From the IMG/VR virus record IMGVR_UViG_3300042731_000820, positions 1 through 31,891 of that record: a stretch of 31,891 nucleotides of DNA. One strand, 5' to 3'. The notes under the pieces are model-generated. The model was not told the DNA's origin, did not search any database, and saw only the letters and a list, made by a program, of their open reading frames with translations. The position numbers and the translations under genes were made by a program. The DNA is from a virus. The number at the start of each line of letters is the position of its first letter. Within the stretch, counting starts at the first letter, position 1. Below are positions 1-7,742 of this stretch, one piece after another.

Positions 1-197
1 TCGACTTCGTGGAGTCAGACCACGTTGAGGAGTGGGAAGAACCCACCTACGCGGTGTTGTCGGGCGATGCCCTTCACTGCTCTCGTGAGTCGAAGTCGCA
101 CTTCGACCTCACCCCTGTCGCCAAGCGCACTTGGATTCAGTTCCAAGAGGGTGACGACTTTCCACTCACCTATGTCGAATATGATAAGGTGGCATAA
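1..197 (+). CDS. 3' end of unknown phage gene (5' truncated)
   Basis: An open frame enters from the left edge (first full codon at base 3) and ends at TAA 195-197. At least 65 residues are visible. A GTG at base 9 could be read as a start, but the frame is open upstream and there is no ribosome site in view, so I take it as the tail of a longer gene. The visible part is acidic and rich in aromatic residues, with no signal peptide, membrane segment or motif I recognise. A promoter for the next gene starts six bases after the stop. Confidence 0.6.
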   Translation, partial: DFVESDHVEEWEEPTYAVLSGDALHCSRESKSHFDLTPVAKRTWIQFQEGDDFPLTYVEYDKVA

Positions 198-202
198 TCT
201 CC

Positions 203-232
203 TTGACATAGATACCCCTTTCGTTATATAAT
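203..232 (+). promoter_or_regulatory. sigma70-type promoter for the Dam-like methylase
   Basis: TTGACA (203-208), 18 nt, TATAAT (227-232): a full consensus match. Transcription would start near 239-240, which is the A of the methylase ATG at 240. The mRNA would therefore be leaderless or almost so. No Shine-Dalgarno sequence precedes the ATG. Confidence 0.85.
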
Positions 233-239
233 ATGTGAC

Positions 240-1121
240 ATGATGAAAGATCTAAAAACCCCACTTCGATACCCCGGCGGCAAATCACGTGCCGTCGATT
301 TTCTATTTTCTTCGGAGAACATGCCCGTCAATGACATCCGTGAATACCGCGAGATGTTCCTAGGTGGTGGGTCGTGTGCGTTCGCGTTCACTAAAAAGTT
401 CCCCCATATTCCCGTCAAGGTCAACGACAAATACTACAACCTGTATTGCTTCTGGAAGACTCTTCAGTCTCGTGGTGACGACCTTGCGGACAAACTACAC
501 GAAGTCAAGGATGAACTGATCCGTGCAGAAGATTCTTTGCAGGCACACCTTGACTACTACCACGTTATGCGTGAGGGTCTGAATACCGCAGAAGATCCTT
601 TTGAGATCGCGTGGCAGTTTTACATCATGAACCGATGCTCGTTCAGTGGACTGGGTGAGACCACTGGTTCGTTTTCAAAAGATGCGGTGCGTGACCTATT
701 CAACCATCGACTGATTGGTAAGTTACCTAAGTTCTCTGCGTTGATGCGCAACTGGGAGATCACCAACGAGGACTACTCGTATCTGTTGGATGGTGCGGAC
801 AAGAACACATTTATCTTTGCGGATCCACCCTACGACATCAAGTCGTTCATCTACGGTAACAATGGAGACATGCACGACACGTTCTGTCACAAGCGATTCC
901 ACGATGAACTCGATAACACCGATGCGATGGTGATGATCACCTACAATTCTAATGACACACTCAAGCAGGCGTACACTGGTTGGAATCAGTTGGAGTGGGA
1001 TTTGACCTACACGATGCACTCCGGTAAGAAATATCGTGAGGACGAACACAACCGAAAAGAACTACTGCTCTGGAACTATGAGGAGCAGGGTGTATCTACC
1101 CTTGACGCATTCTTCGGTTAG
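240..1121 (+). CDS. dam: DNA adenine (N6) methyltransferase, Dam / D12 class
   Basis: Transfers a methyl group from S-adenosylmethionine to adenine N6 in DNA. The 293-residue protein begins with the class signature LRYPGGKS (residues 9-16). It has the AdoMet-binding FLGGG loop (40-44) and the catalytic DPPY motif (195-198), in the order expected for the alpha/D12 class. T4 Dam is about 260 residues, so the length fits. Two ATGs (240, 243) lie directly after a consensus promoter, so the message is probably leaderless. The gene opens a block of DNA-metabolism genes. In a phage it most likely protects the genome from host restriction or marks it for replication or packaging. The target site (GATC or another) cannot be told from the sequence. 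Confidence 0.93.
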   Translation: MMKDLKTPLRYPGGKSRAVDFLFSSENMPVNDIREYREMFLGGGSCAFAFTKKFPHIPVKVNDKYYNLYCFWKTLQSRGDDLADKLHEVKDELIRAEDSLQAHLDYYHVMREGLNTAEDPFEIAWQFYIMNRCSFSGLGETTGSFSKDAVRDLFNHRLIGKLPKFSALMRNWEITNEDYSYLLDGADKNTFIFADPPYDIKSFIYGNNGDMHDTFCHKRFHDELDNTDAMVMITYNSNDTLKQAYTGWNQLEWDLTYTMHSGKKYREDEHNRKELLLWNYEEQGVSTLDAFFG

Positions 1122-1130
1122 TGGTATAAT
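1102..1130 (+). promoter_or_regulatory. sigma70-type promoter for the primase-like gene
   Basis: TTGACG (1102-1107), 17 nt, TATAAT (1125-1130), lying across the end of the methylase gene. The expected start of transcription, seven bases after the -10 box, is 1137, exactly the A of the next ATG. This is a second predicted leaderless message. Confidence 0.8.
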
Positions 1131-1136
1131 GTCCGC

Positions 1137-2081
1137 ATGTATGAACTAACTCTATTCAAAAATCAGTTTGATAACAAGACACATCGACGAACCACCTTCT
1201 TCAACTGGTTGGACTTCGTGGTGTGTCTTCGTGATTCCTACACAAAGCCGGGAGAAAAAGGTGGACCCAATAGTTCTCCTCTTCTTACTCCTGCTGTGTT
1301 CGACGTGGGTACGACGCGTAGTAACAAGTCTGTTCTTTATTGGAGTCCTTGGTGTTGCGTTGACGTGGATGACCCTATTGACGGTTGCGGTGATATTGAG
1401 TCCCTAAGAACGTGGTTGAACCGCAAGTACGGTCAGTATGACTATGTCGTCTACAACACAGCGAGTAGTACAGAAGAGCATCTAAAATTTCGAATCATAT
1501 TCCGTCTCGACGAACAGATCGAGAACACCCGCATCAAGGCGTTCTGGCACGCTCTTAACACCGAGCTGGGTGAACTGGGTGATCCGCAGACCAAAGACCT
1601 CGCGCGTATGTACTACGTACCTGCACAGTATCCAAAAGCATACTCGTTCTTTATGGTCAACTCTGGCGGCAGTGCAATGAACGTCTCTGAGTTGATCGCG
1701 AAACATCCCTACGTCGAGAAGACAGGTAATTCTTTCCTAGATAGACTACCACCAGAAATGCAAAAAGCGGTGATAGAACATCGTAAGAATGGACTAAATA
1801 ACACCGACTACCGATGGACATCCTATCGGGATTGTCCGTTCTGGCCCAAGAAACTGGGTGCAGAGTATCAGACGATTTCGGGGACAGGTTGGTATTCGAA
1901 GATTTATGCGATCATGGTCGCAATCGCAGGGAACGCATACTCGCGAGGGTACCCGATCACTGCAAAACAAATAGAAGAACTTTGTAGAGAGTTCGACCGC
2001 GACACGGGTAACTGGTATCAGAATAGACCACTGCACGTGGAGGCGGATCGCGCACTCGAATATGTTTATAGGAATGGATGA
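1137..2081 (+). CDS. Archaeo-eukaryotic primase-like replication protein (putative)
   Basis: A 314-residue protein between the methylase and the recombination/helicase block. Residues 74-79 contain a D-x-D-D acidic pair after a hydrophobic strand. Residues 107-123 read NTASSTEEHLKFRIIF, and a D-L-A-R-M-Y-Y-V-P segment follows near 154-162. This order (acidic pair, small residues with His and Arg, then D..R..Y.P) recalls archaeo-eukaryotic primase-fold proteins of plasmids and phages. Family placement rests on motifs I recognise by eye, so a structure-level comparison is needed. If correct, it could make primers for the gp41-type helicase encoded downstream. No DnaG-like gp61 primase is seen in this window. 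Expressed from its own promoter with an almost leaderless mRNA. The next gene starts directly after its stop. Confidence 0.55.
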   Translation: MYELTLFKNQFDNKTHRRTTFFNWLDFVVCLRDSYTKPGEKGGPNSSPLLTPAVFDVGTTRSNKSVLYWSPWCCVDVDDPIDGCGDIESLRTWLNRKYGQYDYVVYNTASSTEEHLKFRIIFRLDEQIENTRIKAFWHALNTELGELGDPQTKDLARMYYVPAQYPKAYSFFMVNSGGSAMNVSELIAKHPYVEKTGNSFLDRLPPEMQKAVIEHRKNGLNNTDYRWTSYRDCPFWPKKLGAEYQTISGTGWYSKIYAIMVAIAGNAYSRGYPITAKQIEELCREFDRDTGNWYQNRPLHVEADRALEYVYRNG

Positions 2082-3029
2082 ATGAAACGTGTATTAATTA
2101 CGGGTGCGGCTGGTTTTATCGGGTCGCAACTCATGGCTAGATTGAAAGAAAGAGACGGTCTGGTTGTCAAGGGTATTGACAACTTCAACAATCACTTGTA
2201 CAGTCCATCTCTCAAAGTTGATCGTATGAAGCATTTCGGCCTCGACATCTGGGGTTGTGATCTCTGCGACGAAGTAAAGACCGAAGCACTCATTCGAGAG
2301 TTTCAACCGGACACTATAGTCCACTTGGCTGCAATGGCAGGTGTGCGTGATTCGTTGGGTAAGGAAAAGAGTTACCACCGAAACAACATCGACGCAACAC
2401 AGAACCTAATCGATACTTGCAAAAAGTATTTCCCTGAAGTCCGCATTGTCTACGCGTCCACCTCGTGTGTGTATGCGGGATCACCAGTGCCTTGGACTGA
2501 GGGAGAAGAGTCGGGTAAACAACTCAATGCATATGGTTACACCAAGTGGGCGAACGAATGTCAGATGCAGTCTTCCGGTCTTAACACAACTGGTCTACGT
2601 TTCTTCACCGTTTACGGCCCTTGGGGTCGACCAGACATGGCGTTGTTTGACTTTACCAAAAACATTCTTGCAGGTAACCAGATCACCGTATACAACTATG
2701 GTGATATGAAACGCGACTTCACTTACGTCGATGACATCAACGACGGTATTGAGATCGTACTAGATAATGCGGACATCCCAGCAGGTGAAATCTTCAACAT
2801 TGGACGTGGCGAACAGGTCGCGTTGATGGACTTCATTTCGGAGATCGAGAAGAACACCGGCAAGGAAGCAGACAAGAACCTAGCACCTAAACATCCGGCA
2901 GACACCAAGGAGACTTGGTCTAACACTGCGAAACTACAGGCACTTGGATACGATCCAAAGGTCAGTATTGCGGAAGGGGTTGAACGGTTCTACGAATGGT
3001 ATAAAGAATATAACGGGGTAGACGCCTAA
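2082..3029 (+). CDS. NAD-dependent nucleotide-sugar epimerase/dehydratase
   Basis: Extended short-chain dehydrogenase of 315 residues. It has the N-terminal NAD-binding GAAGFIG motif (8-14), the ASTS segment near 126-129 (catalytic Ser/Thr) and the catalytic pair Y151-x-x-x-K155. It also has the RFFTVYGPWGRPDMA stretch typical of UDP-glucuronate 4-epimerases and relatives. It probably interconverts a UDP-sugar such as UDP-glucuronate. It starts on the base after the stop of the upstream gene (AGGA lies 11 nt before) and its stop overlaps the start of the sugar dehydrogenase by one base. The two enzymes form a pair that would oxidise UDP-glucose and epimerise the product. The likely role is modifying host surface sugars or supplying sugars for phage glycosylation. 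The exact substrate is not readable from sequence. Confidence 0.85.
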   Translation: MKRVLITGAAGFIGSQLMARLKERDGLVVKGIDNFNNHLYSPSLKVDRMKHFGLDIWGCDLCDEVKTEALIREFQPDTIVHLAAMAGVRDSLGKEKSYHRNNIDATQNLIDTCKKYFPEVRIVYASTSCVYAGSPVPWTEGEESGKQLNAYGYTKWANECQMQSSGLNTTGLRFFTVYGPWGRPDMALFDFTKNILAGNQITVYNYGDMKRDFTYVDDINDGIEIVLDNADIPAGEIFNIGRGEQVALMDFISEIEKNTGKEADKNLAPKHPADTKETWSNTAKLQALGYDPKVSIAEGVERFYEWYKEYNGVDA

Positions 3030-4015
3030 TGGCAGAAGACACTAAGACGGAAAAGACTTTCCGCTTGGCGATCGTCGGTCACGGGTTTGTGGGACAGGCA
3101 GTTGAGTTTGCCTTCACGCATCCGCTCGTGCATCACATGTTGATTGATCCAAAAAAATACAATAATGACGTGGAAGACTTCAAGTCCATGTTACCAGACG
3201 AACAACCACATTGCGTTTTCGTATGTGCACCGACTCCGTCTAACGATGACGGTTCGGTCAACTCATCGATCGTGGAGAGTTCGGTACTGAAGGCACTGAA
3301 CTACACCAACGCATTGGTTGTTGTAAAATCAACCATCACACCGGACGTGGTCGATCGTTTGTACGCGTCCATGACCAAAGAACAACACGACAGATTCTGT
3401 TACAATCCAGAGTTCCTCACAGAGAAGAATGCAAAGGCGGATTTCGTCTCTGCAAAATTCCACGTGATGGGTGGTACGCCACAATCAGTACTTGAGTTAG
3501 TAGACATCTATGAGATCTTCGGGTCGTGCGAGTCTAACGACTATCACCGAATGAGTGCTTATGAGGCGTCCTTCGTCAAGTACACGATCAACTCTTTCCT
3601 ATCAACTAAGGTCACCTTCTTCAACCAGTTGTACGATCTGGTGAACCTCTACGGTTGCAACTATAACACGATTGTCCGTGCCGCAGGTAGTGACGAACGT
3701 GTGGGTATGGGACACACTCGTGTGCCAGGCTTTGACGGGAAACGTGGATTCGGTGGTGCGTGTTTACCAAAAGACACTAAGGCATTCTTACGATTTTCTA
3801 CACATGACAAGGACGACGGTACAGTTGCGTCGTTTGATTTACTTGAGAAAGTGCTTGACATCAACAGCGATTATAGGGTACAATACGACCTCGATGAACG
3901 TGAAAAAGTCAACAACATTACATTCGTAGATTTCGGAGGAAGCAAGAATGTCGATAATGGACAAACTAAAGAAGAACAGCAAGATCAAGGAGACAGCGAC
4001 CCTCTCGACGAGTAA
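3029..4015 (+). CDS. UDP-glucose/GDP-mannose 6-dehydrogenase family protein
   Basis: NAD-dependent oxidation of a nucleotide sugar at C6, probably UDP-glucose to UDP-glucuronate. The 328 residues have an N-terminal Rossmann motif GHGFVG (17-22), a PTP segment near 68-70, a YNPEFL motif and the catalytic cysteine C245 within GFGGACLPKDTKA. This is the short form: the C-terminal UDP-binding domain of the usual 400-450 residue enzyme is reduced or missing. It is replaced by a polar acidic tail (about residues 295-328) encoded over the uvsX start. The gene overlaps uvsX by 68 bases, and the uvsX promoter lies inside its coding sequence. Confidence 0.85.
   Translation: MAEDTKTEKTFRLAIVGHGFVGQAVEFAFTHPLVHHMLIDPKKYNNDVEDFKSMLPDEQPHCVFVCAPTPSNDDGSVNSSIVESSVLKALNYTNALVVVKSTITPDVVDRLYASMTKEQHDRFCYNPEFLTEKNAKADFVSAKFHVMGGTPQSVLELVDIYEIFGSCESNDYHRMSAYEASFVKYTINSFLSTKVTFFNQLYDLVNLYGCNYNTIVRAAGSDERVGMGHTRVPGFDGKRGFGGACLPKDTKAFLRFSTHDKDDGTVASFDLLEKVLDINSDYRVQYDLDEREKVNNITFVDFGGSKNVDNGQTKEEQQDQGDSDPLDE
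3855..3884 (+). promoter_or_regulatory. Internal sigma70-type promoter for uvsX
   Basis: TTGACA (3855-3860), 18 nt, TACAAT (3879-3884), inside the 3' part of the sugar dehydrogenase gene. The predicted start is near 3891, giving a leader of about 57 nt that contains the strong GGAGGA ribosome site (3935-3940) before the uvsX ATG. Confidence 0.7.
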
Positions 4016-5003
4016 GTTCTTCACCGAAAAAGATATGGTGCCAACCGACGTTCCAATGGTGAACGTCGCGTTGTCCGGTTCGGTTAATGGTGGTATCGCA
4101 CCCGGCCTCACGGTTCTTGCGGGGCCTTCTAAACACTTCAAGACATCATTCGCGCTACTCATGGCGGGTGCATACTTGAACGCAAAACCAGAGGCGGTTG
4201 TCCTCTTCTATGATTCGGAGTTCGGTTCTCCGCAGTCATACTTCGAGCAGTTCGGTGTCGACACTGACCGTGTCCTACACACACCGATCGCAAATGTCGA
4301 AGAACTCAAGTTCGATCTGATTAACCAATTGGAAGAACTCGACCGTGACGATGACGTGATGATCATCATTGACTCGATCGGTAACCTCGCGTCTAAGAAA
4401 GAACTAGAGGACGCATTGAATGAGAAGGGTGTCGCAGACATGTCTCGTGCGAAGGCACTGAAGGGTCTGTTCCGTATGACCACACCTTACTTGACGATGA
4501 AGAACATTCCGTTGGTTGCGATCAACCACACATACAAAGAGATCGGTCTGTTTCCAAAAGATATCGTCGGTGGTGGTACAGGTATCTACTACTCTGCGGA
4601 CAACATTTGGATTCTGGGTCGTCAACAAGAGAAGCAAGGTACTGAGGTTGTTGGATACAACTTCGTCATCAACGTAGAGAAGTCCCGTTATGTCAAAGAG
4701 AAGTCAAAGATTCCGATCGGAGTTTCGTGGGAAGGGGGTGTTCAGAAGTATAGTGGTCTTCTCGATGTCGCTCTTGCTGGTGGTTATGTTGCTAAGCCTT
4801 CTAACGGTTGGTATCAAAAAGTTGACACAACTACAGGCGAACTCGTTGGGACTAAAGTACGAACAAAGGACACCCTAGACGCCGAGTTCTGGGAACCTAT
4901 TTTTGAAACAACTAACTTTGCAGACTTCTTGGAGAAGACCTACAAGATCGGTTACTCCAGTGAGGTCGATGCGGAATTGATTGCTGAATTGGAGGAAGCA
5001 TAA
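3948..5003 (+). CDS. uvsX: UvsX RecA-like recombinase
   Basis: Phage strand-exchange protein that drives recombination-dependent replication and repair. The 351 residues include Walker A GPSKHFKTS (59-67, Lys65) and the Walker B strand VMIIID (137-142), followed by the SIGNLASKKE segment of the T4 UvsX family. A GGTGIYYSADNIW segment lies in the DNA-binding loop region. GGAGGA eight bases before the ATG at 3948 fixes the start, although this puts the first 68 bases inside the upstream gene. The stop shares one base with the next start. The neighbouring helicase and primase-like gene make a core replication block. Confidence 0.95.
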   Translation: MSIMDKLKKNSKIKETATLSTSKFFTEKDMVPTDVPMVNVALSGSVNGGIAPGLTVLAGPSKHFKTSFALLMAGAYLNAKPEAVVLFYDSEFGSPQSYFEQFGVDTDRVLHTPIANVEELKFDLINQLEELDRDDDVMIIIDSIGNLASKKELEDALNEKGVADMSRAKALKGLFRMTTPYLTMKNIPLVAINHTYKEIGLFPKDIVGGGTGIYYSADNIWILGRQQEKQGTEVVGYNFVINVEKSRYVKEKSKIPIGVSWEGGVQKYSGLLDVALAGGYVAKPSNGWYQKVDTTTGELVGTKVRTKDTLDAEFWEPIFETTNFADFLEKTYKIGYSSEVDAELIAELEEA

Positions 5004-5365
5004 TGGATCTGGACTTAGACAAGCCATCCGAAAACTTGGATTACACCCTCGAAGCAGTATCGATCAAAGGCAGTCCCATGTGGAATGTCAGTCTTATGCG
5101 TTCTCCCTACGAGAACGTGACGATTCGATATCGCAACGTCACCATTGACGAAAGTAGTGAATCTATCAGATTTAACTTCGATGTTATTGACACACCCGAT
5201 GAATCCGTGTATAATACAGACAATATTGAGTTGCAGAGTTTTGCAGCAGATGTGTTACAGGATATTCTTGCGGAAGCCGTTTACAACAAAGGCATCCAAT
5301 CAGTAGAGGGAAAAGATGACGGAGATCAACCTACAACAGACGATTCTACGGAATCTGCTGACTAA
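5003..5365 (+). CDS. Conserved-position hypothetical protein between uvsX and helicase
   Basis: A 120-residue acidic protein with alternating hydrophobic and charged residues suggesting a small beta-rich domain (about 15-75), then a helix (about 76-97) and a disordered acidic tail. No motif I recognise. It starts with the last base of uvsX and overlaps the helicase start by 50 bases, so it is probably translationally coupled. The position suggests a replication or recombination accessory role, but nothing in the sequence proves it. It contains a full-consensus promoter at 5187-5215. Confidence 0.75.
   Translation: MDLDLDKPSENLDYTLEAVSIKGSPMWNVSLMRSPYENVTIRYRNVTIDESSESIRFNFDVIDTPDESVYNTDNIELQSFAADVLQDILAEAVYNKGIQSVEGKDDGDQPTTDDSTESAD
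5187..5215 (+). promoter_or_regulatory. Internal consensus sigma70 promoter for the helicase
   Basis: TTGACA (5187-5192), exactly 17 nt, TATAAT (5210-5215): twelve of twelve consensus bases, inside the gene upstream of the helicase. The predicted start is near 5222, about 94 nt before the helicase ATG. A perfect match is unlikely by chance, and it repeats the arrangement seen for uvsX. Confidence 0.75.
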
Positions 5366-6710
5366 CGATCCATACACGAGGAAGGTCGCCGCTTTCCTCA
5401 CACCGGATTACTTTGAGGGGACGTACCAGTCCCTTCTCAAAGAGACACTCAAATACATCGGGAAGTTCAATCGCCTACCGACACTGGAGGCATTCAAGAT
5501 TGAGATTGATGAGAACGATCGTCTACCGGACGAACAGTATCGTCACGCGATGGAGATCCTTCCCGACATCTTCACACACGCCGATGAAGACATGGACTGG
5601 CTGGTCGAGAAGACTGAGAAGTTCTGTCAGGATCGCGCAGTATTCAATGCGGTCATGGAGTCGATCTCTATCATTGACGGCAAACACCAGACCCTCAGTA
5701 AGAACGCGATCCCAGACGTATTGACTAAGGCATTGTCTGTGTCGTTCGATACGAACATCGGTCACGACTACCTTGAGAACTCTGACGCACGATTTGACTT
5801 CTATCACCTAGAAGAGGAACGGATCCCGTTCGACCTTGATTACTTCAATCGAGTCACTAAGGGTGGTCTACCTAACAAGACTCTGAACATCGCGCTCGCG
5901 GGTACGGGCGTGGGTAAGTCTCTGTTTATGTGCCACTCCGCCGCAGGTGCGTTAAGTGCAGGTAAGAACGTTCTATACCTCACGATGGAAATGTCCGAAG
6001 AACGTATCGCGGAACGTATCGACGCGAACCTACTTAACGTGCCGATGGATCAACTCGAACACTTGAGTAAACCAATGTTCGATGACCGCGTTTCAAGAGT
6101 CAAGGGTAAGACCGAAGGTAAACTGATCATCAAGGAATATCCAACAGGTAGCGCACACGCGAATCATTTCCGTGCGTTGTTTAACGAACTCAAACTAAAG
6201 AAACAGTTTGTCCCCGATATCATCTATATCGATTATCTCAACATCTGCGCGAGTGCGCGTATGAAAGGAATGGGCGGTGCTATTAACTCGTATTCGTATA
6301 TCAAGTCTATTGCTGAAGAGCTACGTGGTCTTGCCGTGGAATTCGACGTGCCGATCGTGTCTGCAACGCAGACGACTCGTTCTGGTTACACTAATGATGA
6401 CGTGGGGTTGGAAGATACGTCCGAGTCTTTTGGACTACCCGCAACCGCCGACTTCATGTTCGCACTTATCTCCAACGACGAACTCAAGGCGAACAACCAG
6501 ATCCTAGTCAAGCAGTTGAAAAACCGATATAACGATTTGAATACATATCAGAGATTTGTCGTAGGTATTGACCGTAGTAAGATGCGTCTATATGACGTTG
6601 ATCAAAATGATTCTCCCCTAAATAAAGAAGTAGATAATGGACCAGCGTTCGATAACTCTAACTCCGGTCAAAGAATTGATTCCGAAAAATTCGAAAACTT
6701 CAAATTCTAA
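5316..6710 (+). CDS. Replicative DNA helicase, gp41 / DnaB family
   Basis: ATP-driven helicase that unwinds the replication fork, usually together with a primase. The 464 residues have an N-terminal alpha-helical DnaB-type domain (about 1-110), then a RecA-like motor. The motor has Walker A GTGVGKS (196-202), the LTMEMSEERIAERI segment (helicase motif H1a, about 222-235), Walker B DIIYIDYLNI (301-310) and a Q-T-T-R sensor segment near 352-355. T4 gp41 is about 475 residues. GAGGGAAAAG before the ATG acts as ribosome site. The start lies 50 bases inside the preceding gene. Confidence 0.94.
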   Translation: MTEINLQQTILRNLLTNDPYTRKVAAFLTPDYFEGTYQSLLKETLKYIGKFNRLPTLEAFKIEIDENDRLPDEQYRHAMEILPDIFTHADEDMDWLVEKTEKFCQDRAVFNAVMESISIIDGKHQTLSKNAIPDVLTKALSVSFDTNIGHDYLENSDARFDFYHLEEERIPFDLDYFNRVTKGGLPNKTLNIALAGTGVGKSLFMCHSAAGALSAGKNVLYLTMEMSEERIAERIDANLLNVPMDQLEHLSKPMFDDRVSRVKGKTEGKLIIKEYPTGSAHANHFRALFNELKLKKQFVPDIIYIDYLNICASARMKGMGGAINSYSYIKSIAEELRGLAVEFDVPIVSATQTTRSGYTNDDVGLEDTSESFGLPATADFMFALISNDELKANNQILVKQLKNRYNDLNTYQRFVVGIDRSKMRLYDVDQNDSPLNKEVDNGPAFDNSNSGQRIDSEKFENFKF

Positions 6711-6719
6711 GGAGAAGTT

Positions 6720-6902
6720 ATGGATCCAATCCTACACACATTAATAGCGGTAGCACTTATGTGGACGTGTTACTTTGTTGGCGGTATTTTTGGGAAACAG
6801 AAGGGTATAGAAGCGACCCTTGTGTATCTCCTAAATACGGGTGCCTGCACAGAAGATGACTTGAGAAAAGCGAATGAGGACTTCGACAAAAAAAACCAGT
6901 AA
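6720..6902 (+). CDS. Small membrane protein
   Basis: 60 residues with one hydrophobic segment (about residues 4-24) followed by a charged, mostly helical tail. A strong AAGGAG ribosome site precedes the ATG. It follows the helicase by nine bases and overlaps the next start by 29 bases, so it belongs to the same operon. Function unknown. Confidence 0.75.
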   Translation: MDPILHTLIAVALMWTCYFVGGIFGKQKGIEATLVYLLNTGACTEDDLRKANEDFDKKNQ

Positions 6903-7071
6903 GGTTTACAACTGTCCGGTGGTGGATACCATCCTAGAGGGTGACTGTGCCTTCGAAATACCGGACGAGCTTTACAAGAAGTTCGATCTGAAGGACGGAG
7001 ACAGAGTCTCGTTCAAACACCAGATCGGCGATCGTTATTCTATGATTATCAAACGAGGTAACCGTTCATGA
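6874..7071 (+). CDS. AbrB/SpoVT-like small protein (putative)
   Basis: 65 residues. The C-terminal part contains EIPDELYKKFDLKDGDRVSF, the pattern of AbrB-type swapped-hairpin DNA-binding domains (I-P-x-x-L...L..GD.V). It could be a small regulator, but such folds also occur outside transcription factors. The start at 6874 overlaps the upstream gene by 29 bases. The stop overlaps the next start by four bases (ATGA), which suggests coupled translation. Confidence 0.65.
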   Translation: MRTSTKKTSKVYNCPVVDTILEGDCAFEIPDELYKKFDLKDGDRVSFKHQIGDRYSMIIKRGNRS

Positions 7072-7742
7072 CAGAAGTGGTTATCCGTAACAAAGATATG
7101 CTGGAGGTTCTCAACGGGTTCTCCGAAGAGATGCTATCCAAGCCGTCGTATAACGACGAAAAGTACTGGACTTATCACGAGAGAAAGGATATTGACTTGG
7201 GGTCTTACTACACCTCACGTGAGTATCTGTTAGAATGTTTATCTCGTGACGAGCTAGTTGGCCCGCCGGATCGGTACTTCGCACAACCGATTTCGAAAAT
7301 GGTGCGAGAAGACAAGGAGATGTGGGGAGATTTCATGCAGAAGGTCAAGTATGACTTTGCGGCAGAACTTGGCGCTCATACTTCTGCATTACTCTCCTAC
7401 TATCCGCCAGGCGGGTTCGTGGGTTGGCATACTAACTTTGATGCCAACGCATATCAGGTTTTGTTTACGTGGTCAGAGACCGGAGAAGGTTTCTTCGAAT
7501 ACTACGACAAACAAAAAGACGAAATCATCAAGATCGAAGATGTGCCTGGCTGGCAATGCAGACACTACTACTTCGGTGCGGGAGATGAACCGGATCTACA
7601 CTGCTGGCACGCTGCATACACAGAGTGTCAACGCATCACACTTGCATACAAGTTTGTTAACAACGGTAGTATCCGCAATCCAGAAGACGCACAAGCGCGT
7701 CAACTGAGAGACTTATTAATCGAAGACATCGAGACAGAGTAA
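7068..7742 (+). CDS. 2-oxoglutarate/Fe(II) oxygenase-like protein with altered metal triad
   Basis: 224 residues. The central part has a double-stranded beta-helix look: YYPPGGFVGWHTN (111-123), VLFTWSE, a GxG turn, then LHCWHAAYTECQRITL (177-192) with candidate distal His178/His181 and Arg189. In active 2OG oxygenases the first motif is H-x-D/E. Here it is H121-T-N123, with an Asp two residues further on (D125). The protein may bind metal differently, act as a non-hydroxylating variant, or be inactive. From memory, marine myoviruses carry related proteins, often annotated as 2OG-Fe(II) oxygenases. It overlaps its neighbours by four bases upstream and one base downstream, where it meets iscU. 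Confidence 0.65.
   Translation: MTEVVIRNKDMLEVLNGFSEEMLSKPSYNDEKYWTYHERKDIDLGSYYTSREYLLECLSRDELVGPPDRYFAQPISKMVREDKEMWGDFMQKVKYDFAAELGAHTSALLSYYPPGGFVGWHTNFDANAYQVLFTWSETGEGFFEYYDKQKDEIIKIEDVPGWQCRHYYFGAGDEPDLHCWHAAYTECQRITLAYKFVNNGSIRNPEDAQARQLRDLLIEDIETE

Noticed and set aside
2177-2206. TTGACA-17-TACAGT inside the epimerase gene
   Set aside because: The -10 box matches at only four positions and no gene starts close downstream.
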